From assembly GCA_009738435.1 (NCBI GenBank), contig CP046522.1, positions 1,519,249 to 1,583,248 on the forward strand: 64,000 nucleotides of DNA. The letters run 5' to 3'. The notes beneath the pieces are model-generated. The model was not told where the DNA came from and did not search any database. It saw only the letters and a program-made list of their open reading frames with translations. Below are positions 47,388 to 56,494 of the stretch, one piece after another. A program made the position numbers and the translations under genes. This stretch comes from Clostridium bovifaecis. Its GTDB lineage: Bacteria > Bacillota > Clostridia > Clostridiales > Clostridiaceae. Numbering within the stretch: position 1 is the first letter of the stretch; each line of letters starts with the position of its first letter.

Positions 47388-47657
47388 ATGGAAAATAATC
47401 AATACTATATAATTGTTCTCCCATCCGGGAGCTATCGTATGATTCTATATAACTTAATAAAGCATGTAGTTAATGGTATAGAACTCATAGGGACACCAGC
47501 TAGAATTTCTTCAGGATGCTCTAAATCTATTAAAATAGAGATTGAAGATATAGAGTTAATTAAAAAGGTTATAAAAGAAAATAAAATAATTATAAAAGGA
47601 ATATATCACGTAACAGTAAATAATGGGAAAAAGGATTATGTTAAACTAAAAAGTTAG
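47388..47657 (+). CDS. DUF3343 domain protein (putative Se/S carrier-like)
   Basis: 89 aa. Pattern of DUF3343: QYYIIVLPSGSYRMILYNLI at the start, IELIGTPARISSGCSKSIKIE with the conserved Ser-x-Cys/Gly-Cys site, and KGIYHV near the end. Members occur next to NifS-like enzymes and are suggested to carry sulfur or selenium; a related class V enzyme is encoded at 44527. ATG after AAAAGGAAG. Confidence 0.75.
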   Translation: MENNQYYIIVLPSGSYRMILYNLIKHVVNGIELIGTPARISSGCSKSIKIEIEDIELIKKVIKENKIIIKGIYHVTVNNGKKDYVKLKS

Positions 47658-47861
47658 TATAGCAAGTGGTTGTACTTTAATAGAGAAAGTGCAATCACTT
47701 CATTTTTATATGGATAAATTTTAATATACAAGCATAGAGATATCTTAAGACATAGAAATTTGTTTAACCTAAGTAACTTACCTTAAGATTTAGTTGGAGC
47801 GTGTGTTCTGTTTAAAGTAAAAAGTACTGTTTATAAAATATTTTAGGGGGATAATCTAGAT

Positions 47862-48846
47862 ATGAAAATACTTTTATGTATAAGGCAAGACTACTATAGA
47901 AATTACGGTGGAGATTCTACACAAATTTTAAATACCGCTAAGTATTTAGAAAAGTTTGGAGCAGAAGTGCATATCAATGATGGCAGTATATGTGACTATT
48001 CCAAATACGATATAGTTCATCTATTTAATATAAATAAGGTTTGGGATATATATAATTACTATAGAGCAGCTCATAGATATAAAAAGAAGATAGTAGTGTC
48101 TCCTGTATATTACAATTTATCAAAGTATTTCAAACATAAGAATAATACTGAAAAACTAAAGTTATGGGAAAGAAGCAATGCATATAGAAAAGAAATACTT
48201 CGTGGAAGCACTGCTATTGTAACCAATAGTTACAGTGAAAGTGAAAGTATAAAAAGAGATTTTAATATAAATAGAAAATGCGAAGTTATTTATAATGGAG
48301 TTGAGGTAGAGGATGAAAACGTTCCACTATATGGTATTAGGGAAAGATATAATCTGAATTCTTATATTCTTTGTGTAGGAAAGATATATCCTAAAAAAAA
48401 TCAATTAGCTTTAGCAAAAGTTTGTAATAAGCTTGGAATTCAATTGCTTCTCATTGGAAAGATTAAAAATGAGGAGTATTATAAGGAATGTATGAAGCAA
48501 TGGAAGGTTTTATACTTAGGATTTATGGACAGTTATAATATATAATGCTTATAGATTTGCAAAGCTTCATGTACTTCCAAGCTATGTGGAAACTCCAGGT
48601 TTTTCTTCTTTAGAAGCAGCAGCCAGTGGATGCAATATTATATCCACTATAGAAGGAAGTGCCAAGGAATACTTTAAGGATATGGCGATCTACTGTGATC
48701 CATATGACGAAGAGAGCATATATAAAGCGGTTGAGGAAGGGCTTAAAAAACCTAAAAATGAGGAGTTAAAGAACTTTGTAAAGGAAAATTACTCTTGGGA
48801 CAACTATGTTAGCAAATTGTATGAATGCTATAAGAACCTACTTTAG
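47862..48846 (+). pseudogene. GT4-family glycosyltransferase, frameshifted
   Basis: First frame: 227 aa with N-terminal Rossmann region (MKILLCIRQDYYRNYGGDST), CEVIYNGVEVEDENV and SYILCVGKIYPKKNQLALAK, ending GFMDSYNI then TAA (48543-48545). The +1 frame continues NAYRFAKLHVLPSYVETPGF, SSLEAAASGCNIIST, the donor-binding E(x7)E-like region, to the stop at 48846. A TA lost from ATATATA (48538-48544) explains it; repaired length 328 aa. Probably transfers a sugar from a nucleotide donor to a surface glycan or protein. Confidence 0.88.
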
Positions 48847-48847
48847 A

Positions 48848-48980
48848 ACAAGTTAGATTAGTTAAGAGGCTAGTAGGCCAGTTTATGGTGATAAGGTGAG
48901 GGTTTAAATGAAATAAGTTTAGGGAATGGTACATCTAACTTATAACATCTTAACAAGCGAAGCGTCTAACATTTATTGTG
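48848..48980. repeat. Interspersed GTTAG/CTAAC-type repeat
   Basis: Spacer holding AAGTTAGATTAGTTAAGAGG, GGCTAGTAGGCC and AAGCGAAGCGTCTAAC, words shared with the 30014 and 49863 regions. No gene seen. Confidence 0.45.
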
Positions 48981-48990
48981 TAGAGAAGGA

Positions 48991-49018
48991 TTGAATAAAT
49001 ATTATAAAAGGGTACAAT
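48991..49018 (+). promoter_or_regulatory. Promoter of exonuclease III gene
   Basis: TTGAAT (48991-48996), 16 bp, TACAAT (49013-49018). Confidence 0.5.
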
Positions 49019-49054
49019 ATAATTAACAAAAGTAAAAGTAAAGGGGAGAGTAAG

Positions 49055-49816
49055 GTGAAGGTTTATTCATGGAACGTTAATGGGCTGAGAGCTATAGAGA
49101 AGAAGGGATTTACAGATTGGATTAAAGAAGAACAGCCAGATATTTTATGTATACAGGAGACTAAAATTCAATATGATCAAATAGAAGATAAAATAAAAAA
49201 TATAGAAGGATATAAATCATATTTTTCCTGCGCAGAGAGAAAAGGTTATAGCGGAGTAGCAACGTATAGTAAGGAGGAACCTATATCCGTTTCTTATGGG
49301 ATAGGCATAAATAAATTTGACAGTGAAGGCAGAATATTAATATGTGAATATGATAACTTTATACTCTTTAATGTCTACTTTCCTAATGGACAAAGTAGTG
49401 AGGAGAGGCTTAATTATAAATTAGAATTCTATGATGCACTATTTAAATATTGCGATGAATTAAAAAATAATGGCAAAAAACTTATAATATGTGGAGATTA
49501 CAATACTGCTCATAATGAAATAGACTTAAAAAACCCAAAAGCTAATAGCAACACTTCAGGATTTTTACCTATTGAAAGAGAATGGATAGACGATATCATA
49601 GAAAGAGGGTATATAGATATATTTAGGCAGCTTCATCCAGATGAAGTTAAATACTCTTGGTGGAGTTATAGATTTAATGCAAGAAGAAATAATGCAGGAT
49701 GGAGAATAGACTACCACTTTATATCAGGTAATATGATTGACGATGTCGAAGGAGCGGAGATATTAAATGAAGTCACTGGCTCTGATCATTGTCCTGTAGT
49801 ACTAATCATAAAATAA
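49055..49816 (+). CDS. xth: Exodeoxyribonuclease III / AP endonuclease
   Basis: 253 aa, GTG start after GGGGAGAG. Cleaves DNA at abasic sites and degrades 3' ends. Catalytic motifs of the EEP fold: VYSWNVNGLRA, ILCIQETKIQ (metal Glu), IICGDYNTAHNEIDL (Asp/Asn), WWSYRFNARRNNAGWRIDYHF and GSDHCPVVL (Asp-His). Complements the alkyl-glycosylase at 9044 in base excision repair. Confidence 0.96.
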   Translation: MKVYSWNVNGLRAIEKKGFTDWIKEEQPDILCIQETKIQYDQIEDKIKNIEGYKSYFSCAERKGYSGVATYSKEEPISVSYGIGINKFDSEGRILICEYDNFILFNVYFPNGQSSEERLNYKLEFYDALFKYCDELKNNGKKLIICGDYNTAHNEIDLKNPKANSNTSGFLPIEREWIDDIIERGYIDIFRQLHPDEVKYSWWSYRFNARRNNAGWRIDYHFISGNMIDDVEGAEILNEVTGSDHCPVVLIIK

Positions 49817-49846
49817 TAAAACTGTTTCCCAACAGTTTTATTATTT
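49811..49846 (+). terminator. Terminator of xth
   Basis: AAATAATAAAACTG (49811-49824) pairs with CAGTTTTATTATTT (49833-49846); it includes the stop codon. Confidence 0.85.
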
Positions 49847-49862
49847 TATGATATTAGGCACT

Positions 49863-50095
49863 ATTAATTCAAGTTAAATGCTAGAAGCTAGGCACTTAAA
49901 GTGAAGATTAGATATTGTTAGTGGAAGTTAAAAGTTAGAGAGTACAGTTTTAATAGAATTAATCACTGATCTCTAGCTACTATTTGTTATTAAGATTCTA
50001 AGTAATAAGATTTTTATCGATTAGCCATTGAAACTAGTCCCTTAATCCCCTAACATTCTAACCTACTAACATTCTAACTTGTCTTTTACACTGCT
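49863..50095. repeat. Long interspersed GTTAG/CTAAC-type repeat before sodC
   Basis: About 230 non-coding bases with GTTAAATGCTAGAAGCTAGG, AAAAGTTAGAGAG and a CTAACATTCTAACCTACTAA run, ending in TCTAACTTGTCTTTTA, which is shared with the AI-2E gene end at 7425-7443. Confidence 0.5.
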
Positions 50096-50649
50096 CTTAT
50101 TACCCCACAAGCAAGTCTTTTTCCTGAATTTCCAGCAGGCTGAGTTCTGTAATCATCTGGATTTTCATGGATAATAACTGATTTTCCTATTATATCTCCT
50201 ACCTTAAACTTATTAGTGAAAAAACTCATTCTAGCTATTCCGTTATTAGAAAATAAAACTGGAAAGTCTCCAGCATGGTTACCGTGAGGTTGATTTGTAG
50301 GATTCCAGTGTTCGCCAGCTGCTTTAAAAGGTTCTTTAGGATCACCTACTTCACAAGAGCCGTTTTGGTGGATGTGAAATCCATGAGGTCCAACTGGAGG
50401 CTTATCACCTTTCCCAGGTTTGTATTCTGGAAGCCCAGTAACATAAACATAAACCTCTATTCCGTCATGAACTTCTCTAAAGTAAACAACTCCATTAAGA
50501 TTAGGAGCAAGAGGCCCCCCTTTTACAGTAGCAGCTGCCCAGTTCTCTTTTAAGGCAGTGCCTTGGGAATTCCTAAAATAAAAATCATCATAATAAGTGG
50601 CAGCTTGACCATAAGGGTAGTAAGGGGACATTTCATAGTTATAATACAT
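50086..50649 (-). CDS. sodC: Cu/Zn superoxide dismutase with Tyr-rich N-terminus
   Basis: 187 aa. All metal ligands are present: HIH (92, 94), His114 (AGEHWNP), His122/His125 and Asp128 (PHGNHAGDFP), His161 (VIIHENPDDY); Cys99 and Cys181 can form the family disulfide. GNSGKRLACGVI ends the protein. Unlike Bacillus YojM it has no lipoprotein signal; residues 1-25 are Tyr-rich instead (MYYNYEMSPYYPYGQAATYY), a composition common in spore-coat proteins. A coat-located enzyme is my inference. ATG after a GGAGGGAAAAC site. Confidence 0.93.
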   Translation of the reverse strand: MYYNYEMSPYYPYGQAATYYDDFYFRNSQGTALKENWAAATVKGGPLAPNLNGVVYFREVHDGIEVYVYVTGLPEYKPGKGDKPPVGPHGFHIHQNGSCEVGDPKEPFKAAGEHWNPTNQPHGNHAGDFPVLFSNNGIARMSFFTNKFKVGDIIGKSVIIHENPDDYRTQPAGNSGKRLACGVIRAV

Positions 50650-50725
50650 TGTTTTCCCTCCATCTAAATTTATGACTACAATATCTTATGTTTTATTCAA
50701 TATATAGGTGCTAGCTATATAAGAA

Positions 50726-50907
50726 CTATCTGCGTCCACCTTGATCTCTTTCTCTATTTATAACTGTTATGCTTTCTTGAGTTACCGCATTTGCAGTGCT
50801 CGAAATTGTGAAGCTTCCAATTTCATTTCCAACCCTAAAGAATCATTGCCTCCATCGGAATTTATCCCATCATAACTTGATATAATACTGATATTTTTAT
50901 CATTCAT
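50726..50907 (-). pseudogene. Small uncharacterised gene, frameshifted
   Basis: ATG 50907 gives MNDKNISIISSYDGINSDGG then NDSL, after which the protein-like sequence continues in another frame as RVGNEIGSFTISSTANAVTQ, ESITVINRERDQGGRR and TAG (50728-50726). One T missing from the run at 50837-50839 joins them into 60 aa. No strong ribosome site. Family not recognised. The rest of the sodC-U32 spacer (to 51069) shows no gene. Confidence 0.5.
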
Positions 50908-51068
50908 CTTTTATATAGTTATAAATTTTTAGTATGGTAGCAATCACTTTTAGAGAATAATACATATGAAAAACATATAAATGTTAACGATCAGGCATTG
51001 TTTAAAAGACTAATCTTTTGTTATAATGTATATTTAGATGCAAAAATAGGTCGAGGAGATGTAAACAT

Positions 51069-53438
51069 ATGAATAAGATTGAGCTACTAGCCCCAGCAGG
51101 AAGCATGGATAGTCTTCATGCTGCAGTTCAAAATGGAGCAGATGCAGTATACCTTGGAGGAGCTAAGTTTTCAGCGAGAGCTTATGCTTCAAACTTTGAT
51201 GAAGAAAATATGATTAAGGCAGTAGAATACTGTCATTTATATAATATTAAAATTTATGTTACTGTTAATACCTTATTGAAGGAAAGTGAGATTATAGAAG
51301 CTTTAGAATATACAAAGTTTTTATATGAAATCGGAGTGGATGCATTAATAATTCAAGACACAGGACTTGCTGAACTTGTGAGAAGGAATTTTCCTAATTT
51401 TGAAATCCACGCATCTACTCAGATGACTGTACATAATGGAGAAGGAGCTCTTTTTCTAAAAAATTCAGGATTTTCAAGAATAGTGCTATCAAGAGAATTA
51501 TCTTTAGAGGAAATAAAATACATATCAAAAGATTTGGAAGTAGAAACAGAGATTTTTGTCCATGGAGCCCTATGCATTTGTTATTCAGGGCAGTGTCTTA
51601 TGAGCAGTTTAATTGGGGGAAGAAGTGGAAACAGAGGAAGGTGCGCTCAGCCATGTAGATTACCTTATAATATAATTAATAAAAAAACGGGGCAATCAAA
51701 CAAGGGTTATATTTTAAGTCCTAAAGATATATGTACTATAGAAAACGTAAAGGAATTAATAGAAAGCGGCACAAGTTCCTTAAAGATTGAAGGAAGAATG
51801 AAAAGACCGGAATATGTAGCAGGGGTTGTTTCGGCCTATAGAAAAGCTATAGATGCAGCTTATGAAGAACTTGGAGTTGAAACTGAAAAAATAAATAGGA
51901 CTTCAATAAAAGATGAAAAGAAAAAACTTCTTCAACTGTTTAATAGAGAAGGTTTTTCGAAGGCATATATGTTTGGGAATGTAGGAAAAGATATGATGGC
52001 CTATAATTTTCCTAAGAATACGGGAATTCTTCTGGGGAAGGTTAATAAAGATTTAACTATAAAATTAGAAGAAAATATAAGCCTTCAAGACGGAGTGAGA
52101 TTTGATAATGATGGTTTTACTGTTTTTAAAATAGTAAAAGGTTCTAAAAATGTAGAAGAAGCGTACAGGGGAGACCTTGTTAAATTAAAACCTACTAAAT
52201 ACAAGGCAGGAGATATGCTTTATAAAACTTCTGACACTAAACTCTTCAGTGCGCTAGCTAAATCTTACGAAAATGTGTATGGAAGAAAAAATTTGCTGGA
52301 GCTAACCGTAAAATTTAAGGTGGGTAAACCTATAGTTCTATCCACTAACTATAATAATAAAGAATATGAAGCTATCGGAGATGAAGTACAAACGGCTTTA
52401 AATAAGCCTATGGATAAAGAAAAGTTAGCTAAAAATTTGAATAAAACAGGAGATACAGTTTTTCAGTTTGCTAGAATACATTTTAGTGAATTTGAGGAAG
52501 GATTTTTGCCGGTATCATCTATAAATGCAGTTCGTAGAGAATTAGTAGAAAGAATAATAGTAGATTTAAAGAATAGTGAAAAGAAAAGTTTTGAAAAAGA
52601 TTTAGATTTTAATATAAATAAACATGAAAATGCAACAGTCAACACAGAAAGTACCATGGTTGTAGTTACCACAAAAGAACAGCTTAAAGCAGTAGAAGAA
52701 TGTGGAATTGAAAATATTGCAGTAGAATTATTTATGAGGAACTGCGATATAGATCTAGAAAGAGTAAGTTCTAAGGAGATATATATAAAAACGCCAAGTA
52801 TAGTAAAGGGGGAATTCGAAGCTGTATGTAAGATTATAGAAAAAAATCTACTTAAAATAAAGGGCATAATAACTTCAAATTTAGGACTGATAAACAGATT
52901 TAAAGGAAAAACCCAAATAATTGGAGATTACAAGCTAAACCTCTTTAACAGCTATAGCTTAAGGTTTTATAATCGCAATCTACAGGGAGCAACAATAAGC
53001 TTAGAATTAAATAAAAAAGAGATACAAGAATTTATAAAGAAAGTGAACCTACCTTGCACTCTTTTTGTGTATGGAAAACCCGAACTTATGGTTAGTGAAT
53101 ATTGTCCTATAGGAAGTGTCTTTGGAGGGCAAGATAGTAAAAATGCCTGCAAAGGAGAATGTAACAAAGGAAGTTTTGTGCTAAGAGATAGAAAAGGAGA
53201 AGAGATGGCAGTAAATACGGATAAGTTTTGTAGAAGCCACATATATAATTCTTCTCCAATTAACTTGATACCTAACTTGGAAGAAATTAAAAAGATAAAC
53301 ATTTCTTCATTTAGGTTAGATTTTATAGATGAAAGTTATGAGGAAGTTATAAATATAATTAGAAGTTTTAAAGAAGGAAAGTTTGAAAAAGACTTTAATA
53401 ATTACACAAGAGGGCATTTTAAAAGGGGAGTAGAATAA
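51069..53438 (+). CDS. U32 family peptidase (with C-terminal DUF3656-like part)
   Basis: 789 aa. The N-terminal half is a U32 TIM-barrel: LLAPAGSMDSLHAAVQNGADAVYLG, FEIHASTQMTVHN, and the family signature VHGALCICYSGQCLMSSLIGG...NRGRCAQPCRLPY with its cysteines, then SPKDICTIENVKELIESG. The C-terminal half is the longer form's extra domain, with Cys at CPIGSVFGG and NACKGECNKG. Relatives RlhA and TrhP hydroxylate rRNA or tRNA rather than degrade proteins, so RNA modification is likely. mutS2 follows directly after the stop. Confidence 0.92.
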   Translation: MNKIELLAPAGSMDSLHAAVQNGADAVYLGGAKFSARAYASNFDEENMIKAVEYCHLYNIKIYVTVNTLLKESEIIEALEYTKFLYEIGVDALIIQDTGLAELVRRNFPNFEIHASTQMTVHNGEGALFLKNSGFSRIVLSRELSLEEIKYISKDLEVETEIFVHGALCICYSGQCLMSSLIGGRSGNRGRCAQPCRLPYNIINKKTGQSNKGYILSPKDICTIENVKELIESGTSSLKIEGRMKRPEYVAGVVSAYRKAIDAAYEELGVETEKINRTSIKDEKKKLLQLFNREGFSKAYMFGNVGKDMMAYNFPKNTGILLGKVNKDLTIKLEENISLQDGVRFDNDGFTVFKIVKGSKNVEEAYRGDLVKLKPTKYKAGDMLYKTSDTKLFSALAKSYENVYGRKNLLELTVKFKVGKPIVLSTNYNNKEYEAIGDEVQTALNKPMDKEKLAKNLNKTGDTVFQFARIHFSEFEEGFLPVSSINAVRRELVERIIVDLKNSEKKSFEKDLDFNINKHENATVNTESTMVVVTTKEQLKAVEECGIENIAVELFMRNCDIDLERVSSKEIYIKTPSIVKGEFEAVCKIIEKNLLKIKGIITSNLGLINRFKGKTQIIGDYKLNLFNSYSLRFYNRNLQGATISLELNKKEIQEFIKKVNLPCTLFVYGKPELMVSEYCPIGSVFGGQDSKNACKGECNKGSFVLRDRKGEEMAVNTDKFCRSHIYNSSPINLIPNLEEIKKINISSFRLDFIDESYEEVINIIRSFKEGKFEKDFNNYTRGHFKRGVE

Positions 53439-55799
53439 ATGAATGATAAAGCTTTAAGGGTTTTAGAATTTGATAAAATAAAAGAACAATTAAAAAAATA
53501 TACTGCAACTTCGGCATCAAAGGATATAATAGATGAGCTTAAGCCCTATGACAGCGCTTTTGAAGTTAGAGAACATCTAGAGGAAACAAGAGAAGCATTT
53601 CAGCTGTTAATAAAAAAAGGAGACCCTCCTTTTGAAGGAATGTATGATGTTAGAGAAGGTATTGGAAAGGCTGAAAAAGGCTTCTTGCTACTTCCTGTAC
53701 AGCTCCTTAGAATTGCTAATCTGCTTAGATGTGCTAGAAGATTTAAGGGATATATAGGGCATAAAGAAGAGGAAGAATCCTTTAGAGTCATAGAAGATAT
53801 TGCAGAAGGGTTAGTTCCGATTAAAAAACTAGAGGATGAGATATTTACTGCTATATTAGGAGAAGAAGAAATTTCAGATAGAGCAAGTACTACTCTTTAT
53901 AATATAAGAAAAGCATTAAGGGATAAGAGTACATCCATAAAATCAAAAGTGAATTCTCTAGTTAGAAGCTATGCTCAATATCTTCAAGAAAGTATATATA
54001 CTGTAAGAGGAGAAAGATATGTACTTCCTGTAAAGGTTGAATATAAAGGAGCTGTTCCAGGACTTGTACATGATCAGAGTTCCTCTGGAGCCACTCTTTA
54101 TATAGAACCTATGAGTCTAGTAGATTTAAATAATGAAATTAAGGAATTGAAGCTAAAAGAAAAGGCGGAAATAGAAAGAATTTTACAAGAATTATCAGGT
54201 AAAATTTACGATAATATAGATTTAGTAAAAAACAATGCTAATATACTTTGGGAATTGGATTTTATATTTACTAAAGCAAAATATGCTGGAAGCATAAATG
54301 GAATATGCCCTGATATAAATGAAAATGGACATTTTAATATTATAAGAGCAAAACATCCTCTAATTGACCCTAAAGTAGTAGTTGCTAATGACACCTATTT
54401 AAGAGAGGGGATAAATTCTTTAGTTATTACTGGTCCAAACACAGGAGGAAAGACTGTCACCCTAAAGACTGTTGGTCTTCTTCATATAATGGCCATGAGT
54501 GGGATTATGATTCCAGCAGGAGAAGGCTCTGAAATAAGCTTTTTTAAAGAGGTTTTTGCAGATATTGGAGATGAGCAAAGCATTGAACAAAGTTTATCTA
54601 CCTTTTCCTCACATATGACGAACATAGTAAAAATTATAAATAATGCTGATGAAAATTCACTTGCCTTATTTGATGAGTTAGGAGCAGGAACAGACCCTAC
54701 AGAAGGAGCAGCTCTTGCGGTTTCTATATTAGAAAACCTAAGGAGTAGAGGAGCTAAGATTATAGCTACAACCCATTATAGTGAGCTTAAAGCCTATGCC
54801 TTGAAAACAGAAGGTGTTGAAAACGCCTCTGTGGAGTTTGACGTAGAAACTCTAAGGCCAACCTATAGGTTATTAATTGGAGTTCCTGGAAAATCAAATG
54901 CTTTTGAGATATCAAAGCGACTTGGCCTTCCAGATTACATCATAGATGATGCAAAAGAAGGGATTTCAGAAGAAACACTGAAATTTGAAGATTTAATCCA
55001 ATCTCTTCAAGATAAAAATATAAAGGCACAAAGATATGAAAGAGAAGCAGAAGGGGCAAAAGAGGAAGCAGTAAAGCTTAAAGAGAAGTATGAAGAAAAG
55101 CTAGATAGATTCCAAAATATAAGAGAAAAAGCAACTTTAGAAGCTCAGAGAGAGGCTAAAAAAATAGTTAAAGAAGCTAAAGAAGAAGCGGATAGAATTT
55201 TAAAGGATATTAGAGAGCTTGAGAGAATGGGGTATTCCTCTGAAGTACGTCAGCAACTTGAGGAAAATAGAAGAAAGTTAAAAGAAAAATTAGACAATGT
55301 AGAGGAGGCTATGCTCAAGCCCAAAGATCAAGGGGAAGAACTAAAGGAAGTTTATGAAGGACAAGAGGTGTATCTTCCTAAGTTTGATACAAAGGTTATA
55401 GTTCTTACTACCCCAGATAATAAAGGGGATGTTCAAGTTCAAGCTGGAATTATGAAAATAAACGTAAATATAAAAGATTTACGTTTATCGAAGGGCGGCA
55501 AAGAAGAGAAGAAAAAGAAGCAAAAAAAAGAAATAAGGTTAAATTTAAGACAAATAGCTTCTTCCGTTGATTTAAGAGGTATGGATTCAGAAGAAGCTTT
55601 ATACACAGCTGATAAATATCTGGATGATGCTTATTTAGCCGGTCTTGGAGAAGTAACTATAATTCATGGAAAGGGCTCAGGAATTCTGAGAAAGGCCATC
55701 AACGATATGTTAAAAAGGCATCCGCATGTTAAAAGCTATAGACTTGGAGAATATGGCGAAGGTGGAAATGGAGTTACAGTAGCAGAACTTAAGCAGTGA
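53439..55799 (+). CDS. mutS2: Endonuclease/ribosome-rescue ATPase MutS2
   Basis: 786 aa, full length. N-terminal MutS-like clamp, ATPase with Walker A VITGPNTGGKTVTLKTVGLL and Walker B SLALFDELGAGTDPTEGAALA, a long coiled coil (~515-640), a KOW-like segment (EVYEGQEVYLPKFDTK) and a C-terminal Smr nuclease domain (VDLRGMDSEEALYTADKYLD, IIHGKGSGILRKAI). In Bacillus MutS2 splits collided ribosomes; roles in suppressing recombination are also reported. It is not the mismatch-repair MutS. ATG immediately follows the U32 stop. Confidence 0.96.
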   Translation: MNDKALRVLEFDKIKEQLKKYTATSASKDIIDELKPYDSAFEVREHLEETREAFQLLIKKGDPPFEGMYDVREGIGKAEKGFLLLPVQLLRIANLLRCARRFKGYIGHKEEEESFRVIEDIAEGLVPIKKLEDEIFTAILGEEEISDRASTTLYNIRKALRDKSTSIKSKVNSLVRSYAQYLQESIYTVRGERYVLPVKVEYKGAVPGLVHDQSSSGATLYIEPMSLVDLNNEIKELKLKEKAEIERILQELSGKIYDNIDLVKNNANILWELDFIFTKAKYAGSINGICPDINENGHFNIIRAKHPLIDPKVVVANDTYLREGINSLVITGPNTGGKTVTLKTVGLLHIMAMSGIMIPAGEGSEISFFKEVFADIGDEQSIEQSLSTFSSHMTNIVKIINNADENSLALFDELGAGTDPTEGAALAVSILENLRSRGAKIIATTHYSELKAYALKTEGVENASVEFDVETLRPTYRLLIGVPGKSNAFEISKRLGLPDYIIDDAKEGISEETLKFEDLIQSLQDKNIKAQRYEREAEGAKEEAVKLKEKYEEKLDRFQNIREKATLEAQREAKKIVKEAKEEADRILKDIRELERMGYSSEVRQQLEENRRKLKEKLDNVEEAMLKPKDQGEELKEVYEGQEVYLPKFDTKVIVLTTPDNKGDVQVQAGIMKINVNIKDLRLSKGGKEEKKKKQKKEIRLNLRQIASSVDLRGMDSEEALYTADKYLDDAYLAGLGEVTIIHGKGSGILRKAINDMLKRHPHVKSYRLGEYGEGGNGVTVAELKQ

Positions 55800-55858
55800 A
55801 CCCAAATCTTTGATTTGGTGTGAATCGCTTACTCCTCTGAAGAAATAAAGAGGAGTTT
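55799..55858 (+). repeat. Two-hairpin 3' element, copy 2 (after mutS2)
   Basis: CCAAATC/GATTTGG hairpin, TGTGAATCGCTTACT linker and ACTCCTCT (55831-55838) / AGAGGAGT (55849-55856) hairpin. Over the first ~35 positions it differs from the copy at 43682 at only about four bases. It begins on the mutS2 stop codon and probably terminates that transcript. Confidence 0.75.
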
Positions 55859-55893
55859 CATATCCTTGAAGAGCTAAAAGAGAGGAAATAAAA

Positions 55894-56343
55894 ATGATAG
55901 TAATTAGTGCGTGTCTTTGTGGTATTGATTGCAAATACAATGGTGGAAACAATCTAAATGAAGAGGCTATGAAGCTTTTTAAGGAAGGAAAAGCTATATT
56001 AGTATGTCCAGAACAACTTGGGGGGCTTACAACCCCAAGAGTTCCTCATGAAATTTCCAAGGGAACTGGTTCTGAGGTATTAGATGGAAAGGCAAGAGTG
56101 GTAAGCAAAGAAGGAGAAGATTCCACAGATAAATTTATAAAGGGAGCCCATGAAGCTTTGAAAATTGCAAAGTCTGTAGGTGCTAAGAAGGCTATTTTAA
56201 AAGGTAAAAGTCCTTCCTGCGGCTGTGGGTTAATTTATGATGGAGGCTTTGGAGGAGTTACAAGGAAAGGAAACGGGGTTACAGCAGAGCTATTTCTTAG
56301 AAATGGAATAGAGGTTACTACAGAAGAAGATTTACATAAATAA
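55894..56343 (+). CDS. DUF523 family protein
   Basis: 149 aa covering one DUF523 domain: ISACLCGIDCKYNGGNN at the N-terminus, VCPEQLGGLTTPRVPHEI, and ILKGKSPSCGCGLIYDGGF. Conserved cysteines (CLCGxxC, CP, SPSCG) suggest a metal or iron-sulfur site; the biochemical role is unknown. ATG after AGAGAGGAAA. Confidence 0.92.
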   Translation: MIVISACLCGIDCKYNGGNNLNEEAMKLFKEGKAILVCPEQLGGLTTPRVPHEISKGTGSEVLDGKARVVSKEGEDSTDKFIKGAHEALKIAKSVGAKKAILKGKSPSCGCGLIYDGGFGGVTRKGNGVTAELFLRNGIEVTTEEDLHK

Positions 56344-56494
56344 ATATAAAAAAGATTTATACAAATGGTCATATAAGCTATTTTTATTACCTTATTTTAT
56401 AGTATAATTATTTGTGTAGTAAAATTTATGATTTATATCTAAACTATGTATGCAAATTTAGATAATAGTTTATTTTAGAAAGGAAGTAGTTTAT

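Noticed and set aside
44527..48846. The 44.5-48.8 kb group as a new defence or selenium system
   Set aside because: No nuclease, toxin, reverse transcriptase or selenium-specific gene is present; the link rests on proximity alone.
53439..55799. mutS2 as evidence for an intact mismatch-repair system
   Set aside because: MutS2 is a different protein with an Smr domain and does not do mismatch repair, so it says nothing about the slippage rate.
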